From assembly GCA_016191245.1 (NCBI GenBank), contig JACPOY010000023.1, positions 1 through 59,269 on the forward strand: DNA of 59,269 nt. The letters run 5' to 3'. Below are positions 47,254 to 57,130 of the stretch, piece by piece. Under the pieces are notes generated by a model. That model was not told the DNA's origin. It was given only the letters and a program-made list of their open reading frames with translations, and ran no database searches. This DNA comes from Gammaproteobacteria bacterium (GTDB lineage: Bacteria; Pseudomonadota; Gammaproteobacteria; Berkiellales; Berkiellaceae). The position numbers and the translations under genes are program-made. Position 1 is the first letter of the stretch. Each line of letters starts with the position of its first letter.

Positions 47254-50200
47254 ATGCCGTTAATTCAAGAGGTTGCATATGGTTTAGAAAATATAGGAAA
47301 CGAAGGTCTTTTTCCGCTGATTGAGCTTATGTGTGAACTCAATTGGGATCCAATTGATACAAATGAACACTTAGAATTAGTCAACGATGTAGAATATATC
47401 TTTAAGTACTTATACAACAATACTAATGATTTAGGAGCAAATAAAGGTAATCAAAATAATCATTTACAAATTCATGATAAATTATATAAGGCTATGCGTT
47501 TCGCGCTCAACTCTCCTGTTGGCGTAGATTTATTTGATGATTTTCTTAATCGCTCAGAAGATAAAACCCAAATAACTTCATTTTCAGAAAGGCTGAAAAT
47601 AATTTTATCACAACATCCTGATGGGTTAAGAAAAGTACTGGAACTGTATACGCAAATGTATCATGTTCTTGTAGAATATGAAGAAACATTAGCACCTATA
47701 GCTATATCTACTCTTGGCGAAGAGGAAGCTGAGAAACTTAGTGAGGCTATATTAAAATGCATTTCATATGCTAATGATGATGACTTTAATAGTTCCGATC
47801 AGTTTTTACATCACATGGCAGATAAAAAATATAGAGAAATGCTAAATAATGATTTGTTATTGAGTCCATCACAAAGGGAAATTTTAGCCCAAAGGATTAT
47901 AAACAAAACAAAAAATAGTTTATTATCAAAGACAATTCAGCACATCAATGATCTTGTTGCAAATGAGAGTATATCAATAGGTAATATTAGTATTTATGAA
48001 GATCTGATATATCAAGTTTCGCTTCTGTACAATCATTATAATGATCCATCAATAATTACAGATGCAATAAATAAAATAGCAAAAATTCCTATTGTGAAAG
48101 AAAATGAAAAATTGAGAGCATATTTGGGAGAGCAATTAACTGTTAGATCTTCACTTTATCAGAATCCAGCTGATATTTTAAAATGTTATGATGACGACCA
48201 TGATTTACTTTCGTTTAAACCTGATACCGTTAAACTTCTTCAAGAGAAAATAGAACTAGATTTACTATGTGAAATTAAACAAGATTTCTCAAGAAAAATT
48301 TATAAGTATGACGGTTTAATTGAATCATACTTACCAATTAGTATGAAAGGGATTAAAACAAGTGAAAAATCGTTAAATGAAGTTTTATATCGCTACGATG
48401 ACAATGGTGATTTAACTATACCTGAAGGTCCACTAAATGCATTGTATCATTCTCCCAATGGAGAATATATTTTGAGCACGCTAATGAATGCGATTATTGG
48501 TGAAGATCAAAGTACACATGTTATTTTTGATGATATTTTTGTTACGGACAAGGATAAAACAAATATTATTGACTTTACAGATACTTTTCAAAAATATTTT
48601 ACTGAACATGATCTTATACTTGATCAATTATTACTTTATGTGCAATTGATAAAGACCAAAGGGATGAATACTTATATAAACGATATTTTTAGTATCCCAT
48701 CAATTGAAAAAAGAATAGAAAAACTTTGCATTGATTACTATAACAGTGGCTCGGGTGATAAACTCTATAGAATGTTATCGAGCGCAACGAGAGCAAGTTT
48801 TGATTTTGATTTAATGCTAGAACGAAGTACTGACAAAAGCAACATGCTTGGATTTAAAGATGAATTTTGGAAATTGATTTCAACAAAAGAAGAAAAAATA
48901 GACATTTTTCTTCAAATGATGCTAGGTGACAGCCCCTACTCTTTATATGATATCAAAAAAGATGTATACAAATATCAGAACGTAAAAACTCGTTCAACGA
49001 TGGAATATCAGTCCTTACGACATGAATTTGCAATGAATAAAGAAAAAAATCTCTTTAGAAATGGGGTTGAGACAAGACAACATCTTCCAGCCAATGATGA
49101 GTATGATAATTTACAAGTTGGCGATACCCAAGGATCTAACATTTCTTTAACCCAAATTGGTGATATCGCAACAGCCTATGCAACTAGAGGTAAAGATGCT
49201 GAGCCAATATATAGTTGGATTACGATACATGAACCACAAAAAGCCATTAATTGTTCAAATTATATGGAGCGTCATCAAGAAAGATTACCAGCACAAGAGT
49301 TTGCAACGGGTGTATTAAAATCAAATGCATTTCTTGGGGCAATTCGCGTTAGAAAACTTCAGCTCGGCGAAAAAGGATATAGCGATGATCCTAATAGAAG
49401 TGTTTATGCTATTGTAGATGGATTTGTTTCCGATACTGTTTTAAAACAATTTAGCGATATTCCTGCATCTGAATTATATAAAGTAGCTAAGTTATATGGA
49501 CTCGAAGGGGCGGCAGCCAATTACTTAAGTAGAGCAATATTATATTCTAAAGCGAAAAATGAAGGTGGTGAAGCAAATAAATTACTAGAAAAAATGCGAG
49601 AAAATAACTATTTACATTATGATACCAGCAATAATCCTATTCAAGCAGATAGAGTTAGAACACAATATCAAGAAAAATTTGATGATGTTAATATTAGACG
49701 AGAAACAATAAGCAGTAAACTAGCAACTGAAAGTCAAAGGATTAAAAAAGTAATTCATACTATTCCAACGAGCCAAGGTATTTTGCTAGACGCAACAAGT
49801 TTAAGAAATTATCATGCTAGACAAAAAGAAGATATCTTAAAAACAATACATGAATATCAATATTTAGGACTGCCACGTTTACATAGACTTCATAATGAGA
49901 AAGAGGCCAGAAAAAATGAAAAGAAAGTTGATGAAGAAATGCATGGCTATACAGACATGTCTCAATTAGACTTAGAAAGTAGCACGAGAGAATATGCTCA
50001 AATGAGGTTTTCTAAGGCTGGATTAGAACAAGTTCCAACAGGATTAGAATTATTTCCTGGCGAAACAACATTTCAAGGATATCTTGAATATGTAAGTAAC
50101 ATTTTTAAGCTTGATGATATTTTAGCAAGCAAGGATTTTAAAAAAGCAAACTATAAAATAAAGCATGCTGTAAATAGGCTTTATGATATAAATGAACATG

Positions 50201-52563
50201 AGGCAAATATCGCCTTGGCTACAATTTTAAATAATTATTATCACTTAAAACAATTACCTGTATTTCAGGGTGGTCTCATTACATCTGTGATCAATGTAAT
50301 GAAGCAAAGAAATCCAAATATTGTCAGTGAACAATATTTCACTGAACCTGTACAATTAGCCATAAATAGCTCTTTAAGAAGTGATACCGGGTTGGAGAAT
50401 TATTTTAACAAAGAAATCCATAATAAATTCCTGCAAAATTTTCAATGGTCATTTGAATATATTGATACAACAAATCTTTTAACTTTGATGAATACAAGCA
50501 CTTCAGCTAACCATTCATTTCCTTGGCGGATGTATCAAGGTCCATCCAATGACGATAGACAATTAAACAATTGGGTAGATGTGGCTACAAGAGATTATGA
50601 GATAAGTCCAAGTGGTTTGAATCTGTTATTTGAAGATTTAACTGTTAACGAAAAGCTTCCTGGGACCTCTACCGCGCCCTCTACCGCGCCCTCTACCGCG
50701 CCCTCTACCGCGCCCTCTACCGCGCCCTCTACCGCGCCTTCTACTGCGACCTCTACTGGGATAGCCGAGAAAATGCGTGATTACCCTATCACTGCAGGGG
50801 GTGGCCTTAATAAATACGGCCTACCTGTGCCAGGACATATTCTAACAGATAAATCCGTTTGTACTGAATATTTTCGAATTAATGCAGAGCAATTAAGAGA
50901 GTTAAACTCAAATGAATTTATTACTGTCTTAGATTCTTCAGCCTGTCCACAAAATGGCGTTTTTGGTGCAAATTATGTTGTAAAATATCGCTACCCTGAT
51001 TTGCGAGATTGTGAAAGATTATCTGAAAAATATAATATAGATCGCGATTTGGTTGACGAAATTAGAGATATTATGGATGAATTTGTTCCACAAAATATCG
51101 CTGATGCATTATGGAATCATTTAGGTAAACCTCTTAGAATTTCCCAACTAAGCGATGCACAGTTTACAGAATTAACAGCGGGCTTTAGAGAATACCGTGA
51201 GCTTATTGACTCATATGATAAAAGTTTATTAGATCCTAATGCATTTCCCAAACCAGGGGAAAGAGAAGAGGTCCTTGCTATAAAATCGGTATATGAAGCT
51301 AAATATCAAGCTCTCGAACAAGAATTAAGTCATAATAAGAAATTTTCATCTTTATTAAAAAGAATTGAATCATCAAATAAAATAGTTTTACATCATTTGG
51401 TAGTAAATGTAATTGATGATAAACATTTAACTGCCATTGAAAGGTATAGAAAACTCGTTTCTATACATTTTTTCCCAGATTTCAATGGTAGAACAATGCG
51501 TATGTTTTATCGACAAGAAGCTAAGAGACCACTATACATGTCAAATTGGGATTTTGACATTACTATGCCTTCAAGTAAAGAATCGGGTCAATCTATAACG
51601 ACAATTGATGAATTTTGTGACCATGAATTTAAGAAATATGTGAATATTATTGGGGCTTTACATAAAGAATATTTTAGGGCTCAACAAATAAATGAGCCTC
51701 CTAATTTTTATTCAACCCCTGAATTTTGGTTAGCTGTTTTTGATATAAACCCGAAATATTATACTAAAGAAGAACAAAATGAATTTATGAATGCATTTAA
51801 AACATTCTATATGTCTGAAGATGTACAACGAAATGTTGAGAAAAAAGCCTATTTTGATTATATGCAACTTATTATGGAAAATATCTACTTATGGGACAAA
51901 TTCAACGTTAGAAGCCATAGTGATATCCATCAAAACACTCCACTCCATTTGGCCTGCAAAAATAATTATTCTACTGAATGTCTGCAAAACTTGCTTTTAC
52001 AAGCAGATAAGCAAAATGTTGATCTGCTCAACATGAGAAATAAGCATAACCAAAATCCAGCCCATGTAGCCGCTTGCCAGCTTAATACAAATGCTTTTTC
52101 AATTTTATTAAAACATTCCCCCCTTTTGTTCGATCAGTTAGATATTCAAGGAAAAACGCCGTATAACAATTTAATGGAAAACTTTTATCTTGAAGTCGAA
52201 AATGGAACTTTATCTAGAAAAGAAATCTTAGCATTTATTAAATTTGCTCAAACTTTAGACAACTCTAAATATGATATTACTAAGTACCAATTTAACGAAA
52301 ATCAAACATTGGCGCATTTACTTGCAAGGAAAGGTAATTCTAGAGCATTAAATTTGCTTTATCATGCTTTTCCTGAGTTTGCGCAAAAGCGTGATAACAA
52401 AAACAAATTGCCTGACGATTATTTATCTACTGCTAGCTCAGAAAAGAGTAAAAAGCGACCACGGGCTATTTCTCCGCAATACAGAAAAAAAGTTGTTTCA
52501 GCAATAGATCTGGTCAATGAAACTAGTCCAACTCATATTAGAAGAAAACCTGAAACACCTTAG
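47254..52563 (+). CDS. Giant Fic-like and ankyrin-repeat protein, probable effector
   Basis: This 1769-residue protein is mostly helical, without signal peptide or clear membrane segments. Residues 1138-1169 are a (PSTA)n low-complexity linker encoded by 12-bp tandem repeats. A Fic core follows: H1405-F-F-P-D-F-N-G-R1413-T-M-R, which keeps the catalytic His, the acidic D1409, and NGR of the HxFx(D/E)xNGR consensus, while the canonical Pro and first Gly are Phe. Ankyrin-like units are at about 1550-1640 (NTPLHLACKNN.., NPAHVAACQLN) and 1685-1715. A basic KKRPR patch near 1731 could be a nuclear localisation signal. Fic plus ankyrin recalls Legionella AnkX, an effector that phosphocholinates Rab proteins; whether the chemistry is AMP, phosphocholine or other transfer is unknown. 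The 1100 N-terminal residues are unrecognised. Confidence 0.8.
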   Translation: MPLIQEVAYGLENIGNEGLFPLIELMCELNWDPIDTNEHLELVNDVEYIFKYLYNNTNDLGANKGNQNNHLQIHDKLYKAMRFALNSPVGVDLFDDFLNRSEDKTQITSFSERLKIILSQHPDGLRKVLELYTQMYHVLVEYEETLAPIAISTLGEEEAEKLSEAILKCISYANDDDFNSSDQFLHHMADKKYREMLNNDLLLSPSQREILAQRIINKTKNSLLSKTIQHINDLVANESISIGNISIYEDLIYQVSLLYNHYNDPSIITDAINKIAKIPIVKENEKLRAYLGEQLTVRSSLYQNPADILKCYDDDHDLLSFKPDTVKLLQEKIELDLLCEIKQDFSRKIYKYDGLIESYLPISMKGIKTSEKSLNEVLYRYDDNGDLTIPEGPLNALYHSPNGEYILSTLMNAIIGEDQSTHVIFDDIFVTDKDKTNIIDFTDTFQKYFTEHDLILDQLLLYVQLIKTKGMNTYINDIFSIPSIEKRIEKLCIDYYNSGSGDKLYRMLSSATRASFDFDLMLERSTDKSNMLGFKDEFWKLISTKEEKIDIFLQMMLGDSPYSLYDIKKDVYKYQNVKTRSTMEYQSLRHEFAMNKEKNLFRNGVETRQHLPANDEYDNLQVGDTQGSNISLTQIGDIATAYATRGKDAEPIYSWITIHEPQKAINCSNYMERHQERLPAQEFATGVLKSNAFLGAIRVRKLQLGEKGYSDDPNRSVYAIVDGFVSDTVLKQFSDIPASELYKVAKLYGLEGAAANYLSRAILYSKAKNEGGEANKLLEKMRENNYLHYDTSNNPIQADRVRTQYQEKFDDVNIRRETISSKLATESQRIKKVIHTIPTSQGILLDATSLRNYHARQKEDILKTIHEYQYLGLPRLHRLHNEKEARKNEKKVDEEMHGYTDMSQLDLESSTREYAQMRFSKAGLEQVPTGLELFPGETTFQGYLEYVSNIFKLDDILASKDFKKANYKIKHAVNRLYDINEHEANIALATILNNYYHLKQLPVFQGGLITSVINVMKQRNPNIVSEQYFTEPVQLAINSSLRSDTGLENYFNKEIHNKFLQNFQWSFEYIDTTNLLTLMNTSTSANHSFPWRMYQGPSNDDRQLNNWVDVATRDYEISPSGLNLLFEDLTVNEKLPGTSTAPSTAPSTAPSTAPSTAPSTAPSTATSTGIAEKMRDYPITAGGGLNKYGLPVPGHILTDKSVCTEYFRINAEQLRELNSNEFITVLDSSACPQNGVFGANYVVKYRYPDLRDCERLSEKYNIDRDLVDEIRDIMDEFVPQNIADALWNHLGKPLRISQLSDAQFTELTAGFREYRELIDSYDKSLLDPNAFPKPGEREEVLAIKSVYEAKYQALEQELSHNKKFSSLLKRIESSNKIVLHHLVVNVIDDKHLTAIERYRKLVSIHFFPDFNGRTMRMFYRQEAKRPLYMSNWDFDITMPSSKESGQSITTIDEFCDHEFKKYVNIIGALHKEYFRAQQINEPPNFYSTPEFWLAVFDINPKYYTKEEQNEFMNAFKTFYMSEDVQRNVEKKAYFDYMQLIMENIYLWDKFNVRSHSDIHQNTPLHLACKNNYSTECLQNLLLQADKQNVDLLNMRNKHNQNPAHVAACQLNTNAFSILLKHSPLLFDQLDIQGKTPYNNLMENFYLEVENGTLSRKEILAFIKFAQTLDNSKYDITKYQFNENQTLAHLLARKGNSRALNLLYHAFPEFAQKRDNKNKLPDDYLSTASSEKSKKRPRAISPQYRKKVVSAIDLVNETSPTHIRRKPETP
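50665..50760 (+). repeat. 12-bp tandem repeat encoding (PSTA)n linker
   Basis: Eight in-frame 12-base units, consensus CCCTCTACCGCG, fill this stretch; the five from 50677 to 50736 are identical, and the outer units differ by one to a few bases. Unlike its surroundings the tract is GC-rich. Each unit adds Pro-Ser-Thr-Ala, so copy-number changes would lengthen or shorten a linker without a frameshift. Confidence 0.95.
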
Positions 52564-52585
52564 TTTGCAGTTATTTTTTAGATCC

Positions 52586-52613
52586 AATAAATAAGTTATT
52601 TAACTTATTTATT
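52586..52613. terminator. Perfect 13-bp AT-rich palindrome after the giant gene
   Basis: AATAAATAAGTTA (52586-52598) and TAACTTATTTATT (52601-52613) are exact reverse complements separated by two T residues. It lies 23 bases after the stop of the Fic-ankyrin gene. The stem is AT-only except one G-C pair, so a terminator role is uncertain; it could also be a protein-binding palindrome. Confidence 0.4.
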
Positions 52614-52704
52614 TGCATTGTTTAACTCCAAAGAAATTCCATTTGATAACTAAACCTGATAGGATGTCATTTAACTAAAGAGATTAGATACACATGGAAT
52701 TTAA

Positions 52705-54177
52705 ATGATTATTTATAATGCTTTTCCACTTGCTTATCAAAATATTGATCAACTCACAACACAACTGCCTACAATTAGTCATATGGGCTTTAATATCGTT
52801 TGGCTAAATCCTATTCAAAATAGTCGCAGAACTTTGCATACCCCAGGGGGTAGCCTCTATTCAATGAATCATGAAGATTTGTTTTTAAGTCAATGGTACG
52901 GTGGTGATGTCTGGGCAAATGAACAAGCATTAGAAAGGCTGCAACAAGAAGCAAAGCGTCAAGATTTGACGCTCATGTTCGATTTAGTCATGAAACAAGT
53001 AGGCAATCAATTAGCAAAAGCTCATCAGAATAAGCATTTATTTAAAGATGTATCTCGTGGGGAATTTAACTATTCCACTGATAATTTACAAGCCGAAATT
53101 TTTGAAATATTTTTCAAGCCATTTTTAAAACGTTATGTTGCCAAATATGGGTTTACCGGCATGCGGATAGATGGCGCAGGTTACATCCCATCTGGATTAC
53201 AAAAAAGGGTCATTTCTTATTTTCGCCACCTTACAAAAAAACACCATCATACCGATGGTATTATATTGGGTGAATTCTTAGAAGATAACGAGAAACTATA
53301 TAGTTTAAAGGAACAAGATGTAAAGTACGATCTGGTTACAAATTCTTCTTATTGGACAGTAAATCCAAGTCCTTATTTTGATCCATCAAAACGAACATCG
53401 CATAATGACGATATGTTTCATAGAAGACAATTGTCATCCAAAGGGACTATTGGCTGGACAGGTAATCATGATACAAAAAACCTTTACCATACTTGTGCAA
53501 GTAATCTCCCTACTCATTTTAGTATTTCTGTTGCTCAAAGTAATACAATGTTGGCAAAAATGATGCGAGAAAGGTTAGCTACAATGGCATTTATTAGTGA
53601 TGGCGGCTATTACTTACTATGTGGCGATGAGTATGGATCTTCTCAAAGACGCAATTGTTTTGAATGGGAAGGACATGAATTTGAACCTGCGCTCAGACAA
53701 GGACAAACTGCTAATGAAAAATGGGCTGGCAAATTCGATATGACTGAGTTTATCAGACAAGTAAATCTCGCTAGAACACAACTTGGACAACATATTGATC
53801 CTTGTTTTTGGTCAGAACAATATGTATTAAGCACTCTGCTTGATCCAAATCATGACATAAAGTGTGTTGTTCGCAATAATGGTACCGGCTTTACAAATTC
53901 AATGGATATTGTCCTTGTGAATGTGAATCCAAATCAGGACTATGATTTTATCATCGACACACGCTTTATAGAAAACATAACACAACAAATAAAATCAACT
54001 CATTCTGAATTTGATTTAAACAAAAACGATATCAAAATTCATTTAATTGGTAAGATAGCAATCAATGGCTTACTACCCTACCCTTGCATTCAAGCAAGCC
54101 TTTTGGAAAGCATGCCTTCTAAAATTGATGAGCTTGATGATTCCATGAAGAAAATACATATATCAGCAAATATGTAA
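52705..54177 (+). CDS. GH13-like alpha-amylase family protein
   Basis: The 490-residue protein keeps the GH13 catalytic triad order: D156 in GMRIDGAG (region II, with R154), E190 in ILGEFLED (region III), and D256 in WTGNHDT (region IV). The first conserved region is odd: MFDLVMKQ has Lys-Gln where most amylases have Asn-His. It lacks a signal peptide. Cytosolic glycogen metabolism or secretion into a host by a non-Sec route are both possible. No glg genes adjoin it. Neighbours are the giant Fic-ankyrin gene and a possible glycosyltransferase. GGA six bases before the ATG is a weak ribosome site. Confidence 0.82.
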   Translation: MIIYNAFPLAYQNIDQLTTQLPTISHMGFNIVWLNPIQNSRRTLHTPGGSLYSMNHEDLFLSQWYGGDVWANEQALERLQQEAKRQDLTLMFDLVMKQVGNQLAKAHQNKHLFKDVSRGEFNYSTDNLQAEIFEIFFKPFLKRYVAKYGFTGMRIDGAGYIPSGLQKRVISYFRHLTKKHHHTDGIILGEFLEDNEKLYSLKEQDVKYDLVTNSSYWTVNPSPYFDPSKRTSHNDDMFHRRQLSSKGTIGWTGNHDTKNLYHTCASNLPTHFSISVAQSNTMLAKMMRERLATMAFISDGGYYLLCGDEYGSSQRRNCFEWEGHEFEPALRQGQTANEKWAGKFDMTEFIRQVNLARTQLGQHIDPCFWSEQYVLSTLLDPNHDIKCVVRNNGTGFTNSMDIVLVNVNPNQDYDFIIDTRFIENITQQIKSTHSEFDLNKNDIKIHLIGKIAINGLLPYPCIQASLLESMPSKIDELDDSMKKIHISANM

Positions 54178-54203
54178 GTCACTATTTAGAAAGTTAGAAT
54201 ATT

Positions 54204-56111
54204 TTACTGAGGAGCCCTTGATTTTTCTCTTTTTGGATTGTGGCAGTAAATCGAAGAGTCCAATTCGTTATCATATCTATCAACCAATGACTTGATAGTC
54301 TCCAATTCTTGCTTTGTGAGAACGCCGCGCTCAATGGTGTCTTCAGTGGAACCGAGATCTTCTTGCATTTGTTTAAGTATTTCAGTTTTTTTGGTAATTT
54401 TCATCGATATTTCATCTGCATCTGCCTCACTTTTAGCGCCTAAGAAATCTATCGTTAATTTTTTTATTTCAGAAGCAAGGCTAAGTAAACTTTTACGATC
54501 TCTATTAAATCTGTATTCTGTCCGAGCTTCAGTAGGCCTATCGTCCTCTTTACGCATATCCTTTTCTTTACCATAACCAATACTTTCTTCGGTAATAGTT
54601 ATATTCCAGGTGGGTACCCGTCCGATTAGTTGTCTGGTGCGTTCTTTGGTGAACATATCCTTATGCTCCAGATAAATCACGGGCATACCAAGGAGGGCAA
54701 ATGGCTCAATAGATCCACTTCTGTTGCCTATAATGGCTTTATTGACTTGCATCACCCTATACATGAGATACCACTGTTCTTCCCGAGGCCTTCCCTTAAT
54801 ATCATTCCAAAAAGTAATAAGAGGATGCTTTTCATTTGATATATCCTCCATTGGACTATAAGCATGCCGTCCACGCCAAGAGTCGGCAGCATATTCGCAA
54901 TGTATTTTATCCTTTTCAAACATTTCTCGAATTTGTTCATACATAGAAGGTCTTGAAAAGGCTTCCGCTTGACGTAAATCCGGCAAATCGCTGCGATTGC
55001 CTACCCATAAAATAATGGAGTCTTGAATGCCTGAATACTTATTTTCATAGAGTTCATCTAATTCTTTGCGTCGATCGGATGGAATCATTTTTTCAAAAAA
55101 TAGCGTTCTTAATTCCGCGATGCATTTTTCTGGATTTTCTTCATATAATTTAGATATTAAATGTGTGCTTAAACTAATATGATATAAATAGCCTTCATCG
55201 CTTTGATCCCAAGCCGAAGGAAAAGGAAGCCCTTCTATTTGAGAAACATAATCTCTTACATCAGGCATGGTATTCCATATCATGCAAGCATCTGAAATAT
55301 TATTTCCTGATAATTTATCCCAGGGAGGATCGTTATTTTCAACATATTTTTCAGGTATTGCTCTCATTTCGTGTAAACCAATACGTTGTGCAGGGGCAAT
55401 ATGTTTTTGTTCAAGAATGGAGGAATATAAGGCATATGCCTCTTTTGCCGCCTTCTCCTCTTCCTTATTCCCCTCATTGTAAACAATATGTACTCTCACA
55501 CGGGGATCCCAATTTAAAAGCATACCAAGTGTATAGCGATCCCCTGTTGCATAACCAGGAAGAATAATATTTATTGGTGTATTTGCCAATTTGGGATCAG
55601 ATGTAATATGTTTCCAGTGCTCACGGTTTTCATAGGGTATGAATTCATTGCCTCTGCCTTGTTCGTCCATGCCCTCTTTTTGCAAATTGACATTGCTTTC
55701 CTCGCTTAACTTACGACTTCTTTCAGAAACACTTTGCCGAAATGATGCTAAAAATTCTTTCCTTGTGCTTTCAGACGCATCTTTGGATGGAATTTGACTT
55801 AAGGAGATCTTATTCTCTTCTTTTTCGGCTAATAATTTTATGCCTTCTAGTATAGGTTCTAAATGAAAACGTTCGAGAAACTCCATTGGTGACATTAATA
55901 CCTTTTTTTTATCATCCATATATAATTTTATGTTAAAATATAATTTCTCATCCTCACGACTCGCGGCTATCAAAGCTTGTATTTCTTCAAGAAAGGATTT
56001 TTGCTCATAAAGTGAGATTACATCATTATTACTGTTGCTATTTTTTCTATCCGAGATCTTCTTAAAGAGCTCTTTAAATGCGGAATTAATTTTAATTTGA
56101 GTACCTGCCAT
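54204..56111 (-). CDS. Unrecognised protein, possibly GT-B-like
   Basis: This 635-residue protein lacks signal peptide and membrane segments. Residues 180-480 suggest two Rossmann-like halves: INIILPGYATGDRYTLGMLL near 180, IILWVGNRSDLPDL near 365, and GNRSGSIEPFALLGMPVIYLE at 462-482, which resembles the nucleotide-sugar end of GT-B enzymes and UDP-GlcNAc epimerases (E469). The N-terminal 150 and C-terminal 100 residues are charged helices, the latter likely coiled coil. By context with the Fic-ankyrin and GH13 genes it may be a secreted glycosyltransferase effector, but no family is certain. GAAGAG lies just before the ATG. Confidence 0.7.
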   Translation of the reverse strand: MAGTQIKINSAFKELFKKISDRKNSNSNNDVISLYEQKSFLEEIQALIAASREDEKLYFNIKLYMDDKKKVLMSPMEFLERFHLEPILEGIKLLAEKEENKISLSQIPSKDASESTRKEFLASFRQSVSERSRKLSEESNVNLQKEGMDEQGRGNEFIPYENREHWKHITSDPKLANTPINIILPGYATGDRYTLGMLLNWDPRVRVHIVYNEGNKEEEKAAKEAYALYSSILEQKHIAPAQRIGLHEMRAIPEKYVENNDPPWDKLSGNNISDACMIWNTMPDVRDYVSQIEGLPFPSAWDQSDEGYLYHISLSTHLISKLYEENPEKCIAELRTLFFEKMIPSDRRKELDELYENKYSGIQDSIILWVGNRSDLPDLRQAEAFSRPSMYEQIREMFEKDKIHCEYAADSWRGRHAYSPMEDISNEKHPLITFWNDIKGRPREEQWYLMYRVMQVNKAIIGNRSGSIEPFALLGMPVIYLEHKDMFTKERTRQLIGRVPTWNITITEESIGYGKEKDMRKEDDRPTEARTEYRFNRDRKSLLSLASEIKKLTIDFLGAKSEADADEISMKITKKTEILKQMQEDLGSTEDTIERGVLTKQELETIKSLVDRYDNELDSSIYCHNPKREKSRAPQ

Positions 56112-56322
56112 CTCTTCATCTCTTCATTAAGCTGTTTAATAAAGAGACCATCCTTTTTACCCTTTTGTTCAAAATAAATGTTAATGGGGGGAGTTACACA
56201 CCACAACTAACTGGTGAACGGTAATGCAGCAAATATGCAGCCAAAGTTTCTTGAGCTTGAGTGATTGAAATGGATAAGGCAAAATATTATCATGCTCTAA
56301 TCAATAAAGAGCAGATACCAAT

Positions 56323-57066
56323 ATGTCAAATCTTAAACATCCGACAATACATTTAAGCACAGCATTACAATCTGTCGCCTCCCCATTTTTATCAACATTA
56401 GGGTGTAATTATTTTCAATATCTCAAAGTGTTTCGTGATGGCAGCTTTTCCTTCGTTACAACCCAACCCAAGTGGGCAGAATTTACTTTAGATCTTTTAC
56501 AAAAGACTAATAAACCTGCTGTTTACTCTCATATCGATGCTCATACTTTAGACAAAAACAAATTTACCTTTTTATGGGATCCTAACTTACCGGAAGAACC
56601 TGTTCGGCTAGCGCGTGAGTTTGATATCGCTAATGGTTTTACTTTAGTAGAACGTCATGAAGATTACTATTACATGTTTGCATTTGCTGCCCCCCGTTCA
56701 CATTCACGAGCAATCGATACTTATTTTAACTCACTCAATGAAATGCATGAATTTATTCAAAAGTTCAAATATCATCAACGTAAATTAATTAACGAAATTG
56801 ATAAGCATTGCTTTAATGTTCCTAAAGCTCGTCAAGATAGTAACTTAGAACAAATGCTTTTACCCTCAAGGAATCAATCGTCACACCATCTCACCCCCCA
56901 AGAACTCGTCTGCATTCAAGGGTTGGCAAAAGGTCAATCATATAAAGATATTGCCAAAGCTCTCAACATTTCACATCGCACGGTGGAAACCTATTTAAAC
57001 AGAGTGCGCCAGCGTTTTAATCTCCACCATAAAAAAGAACTCATTGCTTTATTATCTTCAGTGTAA
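56323..57066 (+). CDS. LuxR-family transcriptional regulator
   Basis: This regulator has 247 residues. The C-terminal 60 (about 187-247) form the LuxR/FixJ HTH, with LTPQELVCIQGLAKGQSYKDIA and LNISHRTVETYLNRV. The N-terminal 180 residues look like a PAS/GAF- or autoinducer-type sensor domain but lack the clear conserved residues of acyl-homoserine-lactone binders; DNA control by some small ligand is expected. It precedes a GNAT gene by 64 bases on the same strand, and the two may form an operon. The upstream gap of about 210 bases separates it from the divergent GT-like gene. Confidence 0.92.
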   Translation: MSNLKHPTIHLSTALQSVASPFLSTLGCNYFQYLKVFRDGSFSFVTTQPKWAEFTLDLLQKTNKPAVYSHIDAHTLDKNKFTFLWDPNLPEEPVRLAREFDIANGFTLVERHEDYYYMFAFAAPRSHSRAIDTYFNSLNEMHEFIQKFKYHQRKLINEIDKHCFNVPKARQDSNLEQMLLPSRNQSSHHLTPQELVCIQGLAKGQSYKDIAKALNISHRTVETYLNRVRQRFNLHHKKELIALLSSV

Positions 57067-57130
57067 GTATTTTTTACGGACAGTTAACCTTAGTAAAAAG
57101 CACTACTATTAGCTTTTTACCGAGGTAACG

